Below, piece by piece: positions 1 through 9,203 of a stretch of DNA of 64,000 nt (position 1 is its first letter; the number at the start of each line of letters is the position of its first letter). A model generated the notes under the pieces. It made no database searches. It saw nothing but the letters and a program-made list of their open reading frames with translations, and was not told the DNA's origin. Source of the DNA: Brachycybe producta (taxonomy: Eukaryota > Arthropoda > Diplopoda > Playtdesmida > Andrognathidae); NCBI GenBank assembly GCA_036925085.1, contig JAUPFP010000002.1:4468780-4532779 (forward strand), read 5' to 3'. The position numbers were made by a program, and so were the translations under genes.

Positions 1-901
1 AATTTAATTTATTGAAAAACCACCCACCCTGCTTGTTTTCAATATGTTAATTAGTTAATTAGGAATTTTTTTAAAAATGTACTCGAATTATATATAAAAA
101 ATGGGTTTTTTTTATTTTTTTTTTTAAATCTGAATTTTTTTTTTTTCCAACTTTGTAACTTTTTTTTTAGTGTCAGCAAGAAAGAGAAATACCGAGAAGA
201 AGAAAGAAACAAACAAAAAGCAATACAATAAAACAGACATCAGAAGGAGGAAATGAAATAGAGCAGAAATATTGTTTGTTCAATAAGAAAGTTTATTGAA
301 CACTGTGTCACCAGTTGCACTGATTTCTTATTGATCGATAAAGAAATATCTATAATTCACTATCTCTATGTTTGTATGTGTGTGTATATTAAGAGAGGAA
401 ATAGATGGAAGGGTTTCTAGGAAATGGAAGTTAAAATAAAAAAACATCCTCCACATATTTTTTTTTTTTTTTCGTTATGATTTTCTAAATCTGAATTGTG
501 GTCTCGGTGGAGCCTTTGGATGTTTTTTATGGTATATATGGATCTTCCTTTCGTTATGGCCAGTGGGTTTTTCTCTTGGTATATTGACACCAAGTGACCT
601 TTACCAGATGTGGTCGTCTTCCCTTTTTTTATTATTATTCCTCTCGGCGTCTGATTTTAATAAAGAAATTGAAGGTTTATGGATAACAAGAAGAAGAAGA
701 AAAAAAAAGTGAGAAAGTTTTTGGCAGTGACAACAAAAATCCGAAATACAACACTTTTTTAAAGAAAAAAATATTTGTAATAATTCTCTTTTCGCTGATG
801 TTGTAATAGAAGAAATTCACGTAATATATTTATGATAAAATATGACTGAGGTTGTGTGGAGAGAAAACTTATTTTATATTTTAGATATATTAAGCTTTTT
901 T
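1..901. other. Gene-free AT-rich sequence at the window start
   Basis: Long A and T runs, no open frame with exon-like borders and no recognisable domain. Integrin 5' exons were looked for here and not found. Confidence 0.6.
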
Positions 902-1030
902 AGGGCAAATGGTTTATGGCAAACATCCTTTTAAGGCAAATATCTCTTTAGGGCGAATGATTTTGGGGCAAATGTCCTTTTAGGGCAAATGGTTTTAAGG
1001 CAAATGTCCTTTTAGGGCAAATGGTTTTAG
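902..1030 (+). repeat. Short tandem repeat of GGCAAATG units
   Basis: About eight copies of a 15-18 base unit of the form TTTTAGGGCAAATGG alternating with TTTTAAGGCAAATGTCC, so the best unit is a dimer of about 32 bases. It sits directly before the Helitron-like copy at 1034. Confidence 0.75.
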
Positions 1031-1033
1031 GAC

Positions 1034-1294
1034 ACAGCTTTGTCTGTCTGTGTATAACGCTGAACAAACAATGACAAAAAACGTTTCAGCATGTGGGATT
1101 TTATTTAAATTTAAATGAACCGGTTTTTTTTTCTTTTCTTCTCACGGTCAGCTTTATGTTACGCTCTCCCGATCCAAGAACCCAAACAATAGTAAGGTGC
1201 TTATGAAGTATTTGAATAAAATAGTTTAATACTTTTAGTAGCAAAATTAAACTAGAATTTTGCTCCCGTCATTTATGACGGGTTTCCCCACTAG
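1034..1294 (+). mobile_element. Helitron-like element, copy 1 (no nested MITE)
   Basis: Shares with the copies at 4408, 5883 and 14680 the internal blocks around ACGCTG, the ATTTAAATTTAAATGAAC region and the C/T-rich block. It ends in hairpin CCCGTCAT-tt-ATGACGGG (1265-1282) followed 12 bases later by CTAG (1291-1294), the layout of a Helitron 3' end. The 5' border is uncertain. Before the hairpin it reads ACTAGAATTTTGCTCCC, the empty site for the MITE found in copy 14680. Confidence 0.6.
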
Positions 1295-1542
1295 TTAAAA
1301 ATAAGAAACTAAATAAGTGCTAAACTAGACAAAATTGCTAAAAATAAAACAGCGATATATATAAAGACATTTTTAAAAAGCATTCAAAATTTCACAAGAT
1401 TCACAATTTTCATTTTAAATAGATAGAAATAAAAATTCGATTACTTCAATTTAAATCGTATTTTTTATTTAAATCAATAACTTCATATAATCATGTAATT
1501 TAAATTCTTAAATCACTTAATGCTTCATTTTAAAAATATATA

Positions 1543-1865
1543 CAGGGTGTCCATAAAGTCTTTCCCTGATTACAAAAATCCACTGTACGCAAACTATGCA
1601 AAATACAAGAAAACGGGTTTCAAATATTTGTAGCCACATTCATACAGTTTTTTTCCTGCCCGGTTTTCCAGCCCGTAAACAGTCCAGATGGCGCTGCGGT
1701 CATCAAAACTAAAATAGTGATGTTGTGGGAGAAAGCACAATGTGTTTTGTGGTTTCATGAAACAAAATCGGCAACTACGGTTCAGCAAAACTTTAGAACG
1801 GAATATCGACGAAAACCACCGGATGTTAAAAAACATTAAACAGTGTGGTATTTGAAGTTTAAGTT
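1543..1865 (+). mobile_element. Truncated mariner-like element
   Basis: Starts TA/CAGGGTGTCCATAAAG at 1541 and runs closely parallel to the left two thirds of the complete copy at 31553-32096, including the remnant of the transposase N-terminus (frameshifted here by extra bases near 1830 and 1845). The right inverted repeat is missing; similarity fades near 1865 into AT-rich DNA. Confidence 0.75.
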
Positions 1866-2317
1866 TAATTTTAAGTTTAATTGCTGTTAAATTTATGGCA
1901 AATGTTAAAATCATTTTAATTCTAATATTAAAGTATTTATTTAAAAAAAAGCGTTTTAAATGAATATAATTATGTTATTTTTAAACCTCCACTCTATAGC
2001 CCTGAATGTATAAATTGGAAAATTTGGAAAGGGGAAGAAGTGAAAGTGTACAGCTTGGTTCTGGTTCTAGACAATGGTCTATTTGGGGAACCAGTATCCC
2101 TGTTTTTTAAGTTGTGCCCCCTATGTTTCTTAGTGTACTCTTACTTTATTGGCCTTGTTTAAAAGTAAATTATTAGTTTCCTACCTTTTCTTGATGCTCG
2201 TTCAGATGTCCAGTTGATTTGAGGTTGTGGAGTTGACTGCTGAATTTGCACACACTTACATTAAACACCAACCCAAATGATGATCACAAAACACTGTGAA
2301 GTTTGCATACAATTTAT
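1866..2317. other. Gene-free stretch
   Basis: AT-rich, no coding signal; leads into the 32-bp satellite. Confidence 0.5.
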
Positions 2318-3230
2318 TGTTTGAACATGTAACCAACCAAAATTATTGATATTTGTCAAGGTGTAAACCAACCAAAAATTTTAAGTTCTATAAGCATAAA
2401 CCAACCAAGATTATTTAGAATTCTTAATGTGTAAACACAAACCAAAATTATTTAGAGTTTTCAATATATAAACCAACCAAAATTATTTAGAGTTCTCAAT
2501 GTATAAAACCAAAACTATTTAGAGTTCTAAATATATAAACCAAAATTATTTAGAGTTCTAAATGTATAAACCAACCAAAATTATTTAGAGTTCTGAATGT
2601 GTAAGCCCAAAATATTTTAGAGTTCTGAATGTGTAAGCCTAAAATATTTTAGAGTTCTGAATGTATAAGCCCAAAATATTTTAGAGTTCTGAATGTGTAA
2701 GCCCAAAATATTTTAGAGTTCTGAATGTATAAGCCCAAAATATTTTAGAGTTCTGAATGTATAAGCCCAAAATATTTTAGAGTTCTGAATGTATAAGCCC
2801 AAAATATTTTAGAGTTCTGAATGTATAAGCCCAAAATATTTTAGAGTTCTGAATGTGTAAGCCCAAAATATTTTAGAGTTCTGAATGTGTAAGCCCAAAA
2901 TATTTTAGAGTTCTGAATGTATAAGCCCAAAATATTTTAGAGTTCTGAATGTATAAGCCCAAAATATTTTAGAGTTCTGAATGTATAAGCCCAAAATATT
3001 TTAGAGTTCTGAATGTGTAAGCCCAAAATATTTTAGAGTTCTGAATGTATAAGCCCAAAATATTTTAGAGTTCTGAATGTATAAGCCCAAAATATTTTAG
3101 AGTTCTGAATGTGTAAGCCCAAAATATTTTAGAGTTCTGAATGTGTAAGCCCAAAATATTTTAGAGTTCTGAATGTGTTAACCCAAAATATTTTAGAGTT
3201 CCATATGTGTAAACCAACCAAATTATTTCT
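2318..3230 (+). repeat. 32-bp satellite array with degenerate edges
   Basis: Core from about 2575 to 3199: roughly 18 copies of a 32-base unit built on AAGCCCAAAATATTTTAG then AGTTCTGAATGTRT. Neighbouring copies are nearly identical; almost the only variable base is the A/G in GTRT. To the left (2318-2574) monomers are diverged, richer in AACCAACCAAAATTATT, and vary in length; the right edge decays near 3200. No spacers differ from the unit, so it is not a CRISPR array. Confidence 0.95.
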
Positions 3231-4407
3231 AAGTCCTAAAAATATACTTTATAAATCAAATAAACATTATAGATTCCCATTGGAATCTGTAACACCTAAG
3301 TGAAAAATCTAAGTCCCCAACTGTTACTAACCAACCCTAACAACCTACTCCTCTCAGGAGAGTCTAACACTCTCCTCTCCCTTGAAAGTCTACATCTCTT
3401 CATGACGAGAGCCCAACACCTCTCCTCTCGAGAGCCTGACACACTCTACATGAAAACCAAAAATGAACTGAATATAATTCAGATTTTAGTCAATTCTAGT
3501 TTCTAATTGGTCAATATGATGTGTTTATTTCATTGTCTCATTGGTCAGTCTTATGATTGACAAGTGAAAGTATTGTGATTGACAAGGCAGACTTAAATTG
3601 TAAAAACAGGTGTCACCTGTCTTATAAAAATAGTGTTAGTGTAATGGCCAGGTAATATTAAGTCTTTTGATTGACAGGCCACTTTGACATTACCTCTTAT
3701 TGTGACAGTAAAGTATCATAAATTATAAACGTAATTTTGACCCTTGTTATAAAGGTTAAGTTTTTAAGTGTTTTATTATTTTTTTCCCACCCCATCATAG
3801 TTACCGTATGATATTTTTAATATGTTGTGTTGTCTCTATTGTAGGTGATTGTTTTTAGGTTTCATTCTCATTGTTTCACTTAAGGTGTTATATTACACCT
3901 TTTAACTTTTCTTCTTTCTATTCACTTAAGGTGTTATATTACACCTTTTAGCTTTTACATACGACACACCTGTTATGGAGACTGTTTACATTTTAAAGTT
4001 TCTTCGTCACTATCTTCTATTCATTTTCAGGTGTCACATTACACCTTTCTAGTTAAACACCTGTTTTCATTCACAAGTTCTTTTAAACATTATTATTAAC
4101 ATCATTATTATTAACATTATTATTATTATTATTATTACTATTATTATTATAACTATTATTATTATTCTTATTAGTACTATTATTTATTTTATTATTTCTC
4201 TTATTTTTTTCTTTTCTTTTTTGAATTTCTATTTTTGATTTCATTTTTGTGTATATTGCATTTATTTTAATGTTAGGTGTTTTAGTGTATTTGGTCATTT
4301 TTGAACACCTAACATCTAATTAATCTTAAAATGAAGGTCGATATTGTATATTGTAGAAAAAGACAACCATAAGTTACGTATATACTTCAATGCATTAAAA
4401 TTATTAT
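3231..4407. repeat. AT-rich region with repeated AGGTGT/ACACCT inverted pairs and an (ATT)n tract
   Basis: No gene. AGGTGT at 3608, 3883, 3929, 4029 and 4275, ACACCT at 3895, 3941, 3966, 4041, 4057 and 4305. Two pairs form AGGTGT-6 bases-ACACCT inside near-identical blocks at about 3876-3905 and 3922-3951. 4082-4200 is an interrupted trinucleotide (ATT)n tract. Confidence 0.7.
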
Positions 4408-4778
4408 ATATATAATATCCTAGGTCTGTGCGTGCGTGCGTGCGTGCGTGCGTGTGTGGAGTAATGCTGTACAAAAACCTTGAAGCACGTCGGAATTTAT
4501 ATAAATTTAAATAAATGAAGAAATAAACAGCTTTTTTTTCTCAAGGTCAACTATATGTTGCGCCCTTCCCATCCAAGAACCCCATGATAATAAATTGGAG
4601 AGGGGGAAAAGGTTGGAAAGTGTAGAAGGGGGAGAGAGAAACGTGGAGGGGGAAAAAGTGGGAGGGGGTGACTGAAATTGAAATGAAAGGAGTAAAAAAA
4701 GATTAAAAAAAACGACGCGCATGCGCACAATTGCCTGTGAATTTTGCTCCCGTCATTTATGACGGGTTACCCCACTAG
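4408..4778 (+). mobile_element. Helitron-like element, copy 2 with CGTG microsatellite
   Basis: 5' part TATAATATCCTAGGTCTGTG followed by (CGTG)n at about 4429-4455, the shared internal block, CGCATGCGCACAATTGCCTG (right end of the nested MITE, whose left arm is deleted here), then the terminal hairpin and CTAG at 4775-4778. About 370 bases, no coding capacity. Confidence 0.7.
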
Positions 4779-5635
4779 TAATTTAATAATAGTAGATTAC
4801 GCTTTATCTACAATTATTAAATTATTTCAATGCATTGTAGTTATAGTTATATTGTTTGTCTTTTTCTACATTATGTAATATTAACCTTTATTTTAAGATT
4901 AATTATATTTATAACTTTGGTCAAGTTTTACTATTTGTTTTAAATAAAGTAATTTTGACATTTTTTTACAAAAAAAATCAATGAATTTTTTTGAAACATT
5001 TCAAAATTGTTTAATGAAAGCTAAAAACTGAACAATGAGCTAAATAGAAATCCGAATGGCACTTGTGTTAAAGTTATTGAAATTGTAGTTCGGTTTTAAG
5101 GACCAGACGAAAATTCGGCTTGAATTTATATAATTATTTTTGAAAATTCGAGCTTGTGTTTCTGAAGGGGGCGGCTTATGTGTTTATTGTCGCAACAAAA
5201 AGTCGAAGTCAGATCTTCTTGATGATCCTATGGGCTATTTGCATTTCCCATTGAACGTTTATTACCACACCCTTATTGCAGTTTATCGTGGCCGTAATCA
5301 TAAACTGCTAATACAATTCTTGAATTCTTGATTGTTTTGCTAAAGGTTACTTTAAGACGATTTTTTTGAAGCTCACTGATGAGAATGTCAGTTGCAGCTG
5401 CAAAAAAATAAACAAATAAAACGTTTGCTATTGTAAATGTTGCAACTGAGCTGATATAGAAGTTAATTTCTGTACTTGTGTATATCTTTTGTCTTGTTGC
5501 TCGCTGTTTTTCTTTCTTTCTCTTGCTGTATATGTTTGTTAATTGTGTCTTTATTGTGTGCGTGTGTCCTCTATTTCGTTTTTTCTCCTATGTTTGGATG
5601 TGTTTTTGTTTCTTCTACCTGCTCCTTGTGTCTTC
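4779..5635. other. Gene-free stretch
   Basis: AT-rich; small open frames show neither splice borders nor domains. Confidence 0.5.
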
Positions 5636-5800
5636 ATATTTTTTATTACTCGCTTTTATTTAACTTCATAATTTGTTTGTTTGTCCACACCACCTTCTGA
5701 AATATTTGAAAATAATTCACACTGCATGTGATTGAACCCAGGACCAACATTACCCATGGGCTGAGAGTCTGAGACACTAACCACTACACCAACAAGACGA
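5636..5800 (-). mobile_element. tRNA-derived SINE, copy 1
   Basis: On the minus strand: GTTGGTGTAGTGGTTAGTG (A-box region, 5797 downwards), TGGGTTCAATC (B-box), then CAGAAGGTGGTGTGGACAA and a tail with TTATGAAGTTAAATAAAAGC. The same unit occurs at 5815-6312, 6325-6452 and, on the + strand, 7926-8125. The head is tRNA-like but does not fold as a full tRNA, so it is not a tRNA gene. Confidence 0.8.
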
Positions 5801-5814
5801 GAGGGAATTATATT

Positions 5815-6312
5815 TTGTTTTTGACTCGCTTTTATTTTAATTTCATAATATGTTTGTTTGTCCACTGCCACCTTCTGAAATATATTATTATATAATATAT
5901 CCCAGGTCTGTGTGTGTGTGTGTGTGTGTGTGGAGTAACACTGTACAAAACCCTTGAAGCACGTCGGAATTTATATAAATTTAAATAAATGAAGAAATGA
6001 ACAGCTTTTGTTTCTCAAGGTCAACTATATGTTGCACCCTTCCCATCCAAGAACCCCATGCTATTAAATTGGAGAGGGGAAAAGGTTGGAAAGTGTAGAG
6101 GGGGGAGACAAACATGGAGGGGGGAGACAAACATGGAGGGGTGAAAGTGGAAGAGGGAAAACTGAAATTGAAATGAAAGGAGTAAAAAAAGGAAAAAACG
6201 ACGCGCATGCGCACAATTGCCTGTGAAAATAATTCACATTGCATGGGATTGAACCCATGACCAACATTACCATGTTCTGAGACACTATAACCACTACACC
6301 AACATGACAAGA
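5815..6312 (-). mobile_element. tRNA-derived SINE, copy 2, split by a Helitron-like insertion
   Basis: The 3' half of the SINE lies at 5815-5882 and the 5' half with A and B boxes at about 6227-6312. Between them sits the Helitron-like copy 5883-6226. Removing it restores the SINE order seen in copy 1 (GAAATAT ... TGAAAATAATTCAC). Confidence 0.8.
5883..6226 (+). mobile_element. Helitron-like element, copy 3, inserted in a SINE
   Basis: Starts in TATATAATATATCCCAGGTC with a (TG)n tract at about 5908-5932, shares internal blocks with the other copies, contains a 19-base local duplication (GGGGGGAGACAAACATGGA twice near 6100-6137), and ends at GCGCACAATTGCCTG. It lacks the CCCGTCAT hairpin and CTAG found in copies 1, 2 and 4. 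Confidence 0.7.
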
Positions 6313-6324
6313 ACAGATTATATT

Positions 6325-6452
6325 TTGTTTTTTACTCGCTTTGATTTAACTTCGTAATTTGTTTGTTTGTCCACCAATACCTTCTGTAATACTGGAAAAC
6401 AATCCACACTGCAAGAGATTGAACCCATGACCAACATTACAGTGAGCTGAGA
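6325..6452 (-). mobile_element. tRNA-derived SINE, copy 3, partial
   Basis: Tail (ACTCGCTTTGATTTAACTTC) and B-box (TTGAACCCATGACC) of the same SINE; the A-box end is replaced after about 6450 by the LTR-like fragment at 6454. Confidence 0.7.
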
Positions 6453-6453
6453 C

Positions 6454-6613
6454 CGTGCATTGACGGGTATCCGTCCTCCTATACTGGAACCAGGATGTGA
6501 CTTGATGGTTTTGGGGTCTAGGTAGAGAACGAAAGGGGAGGAAATAGGGTTCTTGGGGTACGAGGGACCCCAAGGCTATGGTAACGACAAAAGAGTGAAA
6601 TACAGGGTGTTGC
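6454..6613 (-). mobile_element. Dispersed repeat, possible LTR fragment
   Basis: About 160 bases shared with 24554-24720 (common blocks TACTGGAACCAGGATGTGAC, GGGACCCCAGGGCTATGG or variant, AATACAGGGTGTT). Read on the minus strand it begins TGCAACACCCTGTATTTC, resembling the start of the LTR at 38179-38668. LTR identity is tentative. Confidence 0.4.
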
Positions 6614-7925
6614 AGTGTTGTATGTGCAGTATGTGTTTTTGTGTGTTCACATTTTTTAGTGAATTTGTGAGTTTGCTTTATTTTATTTTTTTACTTTAGG
6701 TGCGTTCGCTCTTTTTCTTTCTGTATGTTTTTGTGTGTATTGTTCACGTTCCATTTTTTTGTGGGATGAGTTTGTTGAGTTTTTTTTTTATTTTGATTAT
6801 TTCATGTCCAGTTTCTGTATGTTTGTGTGTGTGTATGAGAGTACATTTAGAGGTATTTTATTGAACCCTCATCTCTTGTAGGCCTACTGAGTTTTATTCT
6901 ATGTCCACTGACTGAAATGACATTTCTTCTCTTTTTTTTTGTTCTGTTCTCAACATTGTCAATTGTTCTGTCTTTAATTGTTTTTTTTTGTATGTTTTCA
7001 ACCTACCTCATTGTGTTCATCTCTGGTGGTGAAATGAGAGAAAGATACCACCAACCAGATCTTACTTTTTTGGCTTTTTTGTTGTTGTTGTTTTCTATTT
7101 GTTCTTTATACACTTTCAATTTGTGTCTATCACACATTGAAACAGAAATGATTTGAATTAGCTAGAAACTCTTTATTTGGAAAATAGCCTCAATTGGTTG
7201 TTGTGAACAGATGTGTGTGTGTGTAGGGGGGAGATGAGTTCAATTCAACTGACTATACCTTAAATTTGGTAGTGGTTGTGGTTTGGGGCCATGTGGCCGA
7301 GTTCAGACATCCAACCACATGGACACCAAACAACCACATTTGGGAGGAAATTGCAGTGAAAAGACTATACTCATTTTGTCAATTAAACAGATTCTTGACT
7401 TCAATCAAGTCTTCTTCAATTAACAAACAGAAACTACAATAAACAAAGGATTAACTCAATTGTTAGCCTATTGGAATTCTTTTAGCTGTTGTTGGGTTTT
7501 TTTTTTTGGAGGGGGAGGGTTCTGCTACATATAATTAAAGACAAAATGTGCTCAAAGTTCTTTCTCTAAAATCTAAACTGGATAAGTACAAAAAAAGAAA
7601 TAAAACTCTAAATTGGCTCTAGGTCTAAATACAGGGTGTCCAAGAATAATGTTTCAATTTTGTGATTTTTGTTTCTATATTGCAAGTGTAAACCTGAAAT
7701 TAAATAAGGAAACTTAGCACTTGAACTTCAACTTGAACTCTCTCCAGTACCGTTTAGAAAAATCTTCAAGGATGTACAATAAAACTGTGTTCCTGAAGGT
7801 TCAGGTTGGAATTTTTTTACCAATAGAGATTTGAACAAGAAAATTAAACAAAAAACATGTTTTTGTGATAATCGCTTTTATATTAAAAAAAAGGTCTAAA
7901 AAGTAAAAACAAAAGGTCTAATTCC
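6614..7925. other. Gene-free stretch with one orphan mariner-type end
   Basis: T-rich, no supported gene. TA/CAGGGTGTCCAAGAATAATG at about 7631 looks like a single inverted-repeat end of a mariner-like element; no partner end was found. Confidence 0.4.
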
Positions 7926-8125
7926 CTGTTGTGTTGTTGGTGTAGTGGTTAGTGTCTCAGTCTTTCAGCCCATGGTTAATGTTGGTCATGACCGTCATGG
8001 GTAATGTTGGTCATGGGTTCAATTCCTTGCATTGTGAATTATTTTTCAAATATTTCAGAAGGTGGCAGTGGACAAACAAAACAAACAATATTATGAAGTT
8101 AAATAAAAGCGAATAATAAAAATAT
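7926..8125 (+). mobile_element. tRNA-derived SINE, copy 4, full length
   Basis: GTTGGTGTAGTGGTTAGTG head, an internal duplication of the AATGTTGGTCATG block, GGGTTCAATTCC B-box, then CAGAAGGTGGCAGTGGACAA and tail TTATGAAGTTAAATAAAAGC with an A-rich end. This is the most complete copy and defines the family. Confidence 0.85.
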
Positions 8126-8506
8126 ACTGATGCTGTTGCCTACATTCAAGAAACAAACTTGATACTTTTAATTTCAACTTCAACCCTCACAAACAGGTTC
8201 TAGCACAGAAAAACCCTGTTGTATTGAGAGTATCCTTGAAGAGGGTTTATCTATGCTGGAACTCACTCTCTCTCTGCTCACGTGGTTGTAGATAAAATGG
8301 AGTTATTTCACAGTGTCATAAAAATAAATCTAAAGTTATTGGCTTATTTTAGTTGTATCAGTAAAAAAACTGATGCAAAGCAGCCCAAAAAACTGCTTGC
8401 TTCTTTAAAAAAAAATAATCCCAAATTTGAATATGCTGAAGGTGACTGACTAGATATTTAATTTCTTTTCGTTCTCCCAGATGTCGCGCCTGCATGGTTA
8501 TTATGG

Positions 8507-8700
8507 ACAGGCAATTGTGCCCAGCATTAGAATTTCTTTTGCTCGGCTCTTTTATGAACGTCATCAATTTCTAATTGGTTTGTTACTTGGTCTAATGTCA
8601 CCTGCTCCGCCCTTTTCAATTTCTAATTGGTTTGTTGCTTGGTCTGACGTCATAAAAGGGCGGACCAAAAAAAATTCTAATGCTGGGCACAATTGCCTGT
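8507..8700 (+). mobile_element. Palindromic MITE with CRE-like core, free copy
   Basis: Inverted repeats ACAGGCAATTGTGCCCAGCA and its complement at the two ends, flanked by TATTATG on both sides, a target duplication showing that it moves by itself. The middle has a duplicated ATTTCTAATTGGTTTGTT block. A TGACGTCA (CRE) with CATAAAAGGG lies at 8645-8662. Related copies: 15077-15220, 42712-42816. Confidence 0.85.
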
Positions 8701-9203
8701 CTATTATGGTTCATAGGAGGTCTCTTCCTTTGAGAATATTTATATTATTCAAGTGGGGAGAAACATTATGAAAAAAAATTCAAACTGTTTTAGAAAATAG
8801 AAAAAGTTGTTGATAATCCTATAAAACACTTCATGATGATATCTTTCAAAATAAACTGTTATGACAATTTGAAATATGCAAAAATATTTTTTCTTGAAAT
8901 GTCAATGGAAAATCCAAATAAAAAACGGGTCATTCTCAAACCTGCTATAGAATGTTTATTTTTTTTAAAAGAATTTGGATTTTTTTTCGTAAGTTTGTTT
9001 AAAAAAACGTTCGCTTGTAAAAACACATCCAAATTTTACAAAAAAAAACGTCTATGGAATGAAAGGATTAGCCACTGCAGTGACTCCATCCGGGGGACAA
9101 GGGACAAAAGCAAAATAAATATCTATTCAGCCACAATAATTCATTTATTTTGTTAAATTAATTTTATGTATTTTTTTTTCTTTTCGTTTTTTTTAAACAA
9201 TAG
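8701..9203. other. Gene-free stretch before the first visible integrin exon
   Basis: AT-rich; one 107-codon open frame (8833-9156) has no domain, and no integrin-like peptide is seen. Confidence 0.5.

Noticed and set aside
2575-3199. CRISPR-like regular repeat array
   Set aside because: Units follow one another with no unique spacers; this is a eukaryotic satellite.
5476-5700. Hydrophobic frames as a membrane protein
   Set aside because: T-rich low-complexity DNA gives Phe/Leu/Cys-rich frames by chance, and the end overlaps a SINE.
5700-5800. tRNA gene on the minus strand
   Set aside because: Same reasoning: part of a four-copy SINE family with a shared tail.
8833-9156. 107-codon frame before the first integrin exon as the missing N-terminus
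   Set aside because: Sequence is Lys/Phe-rich with no signal peptide or FG-GAP motif and no phase-1 donor that fits exon 9204.
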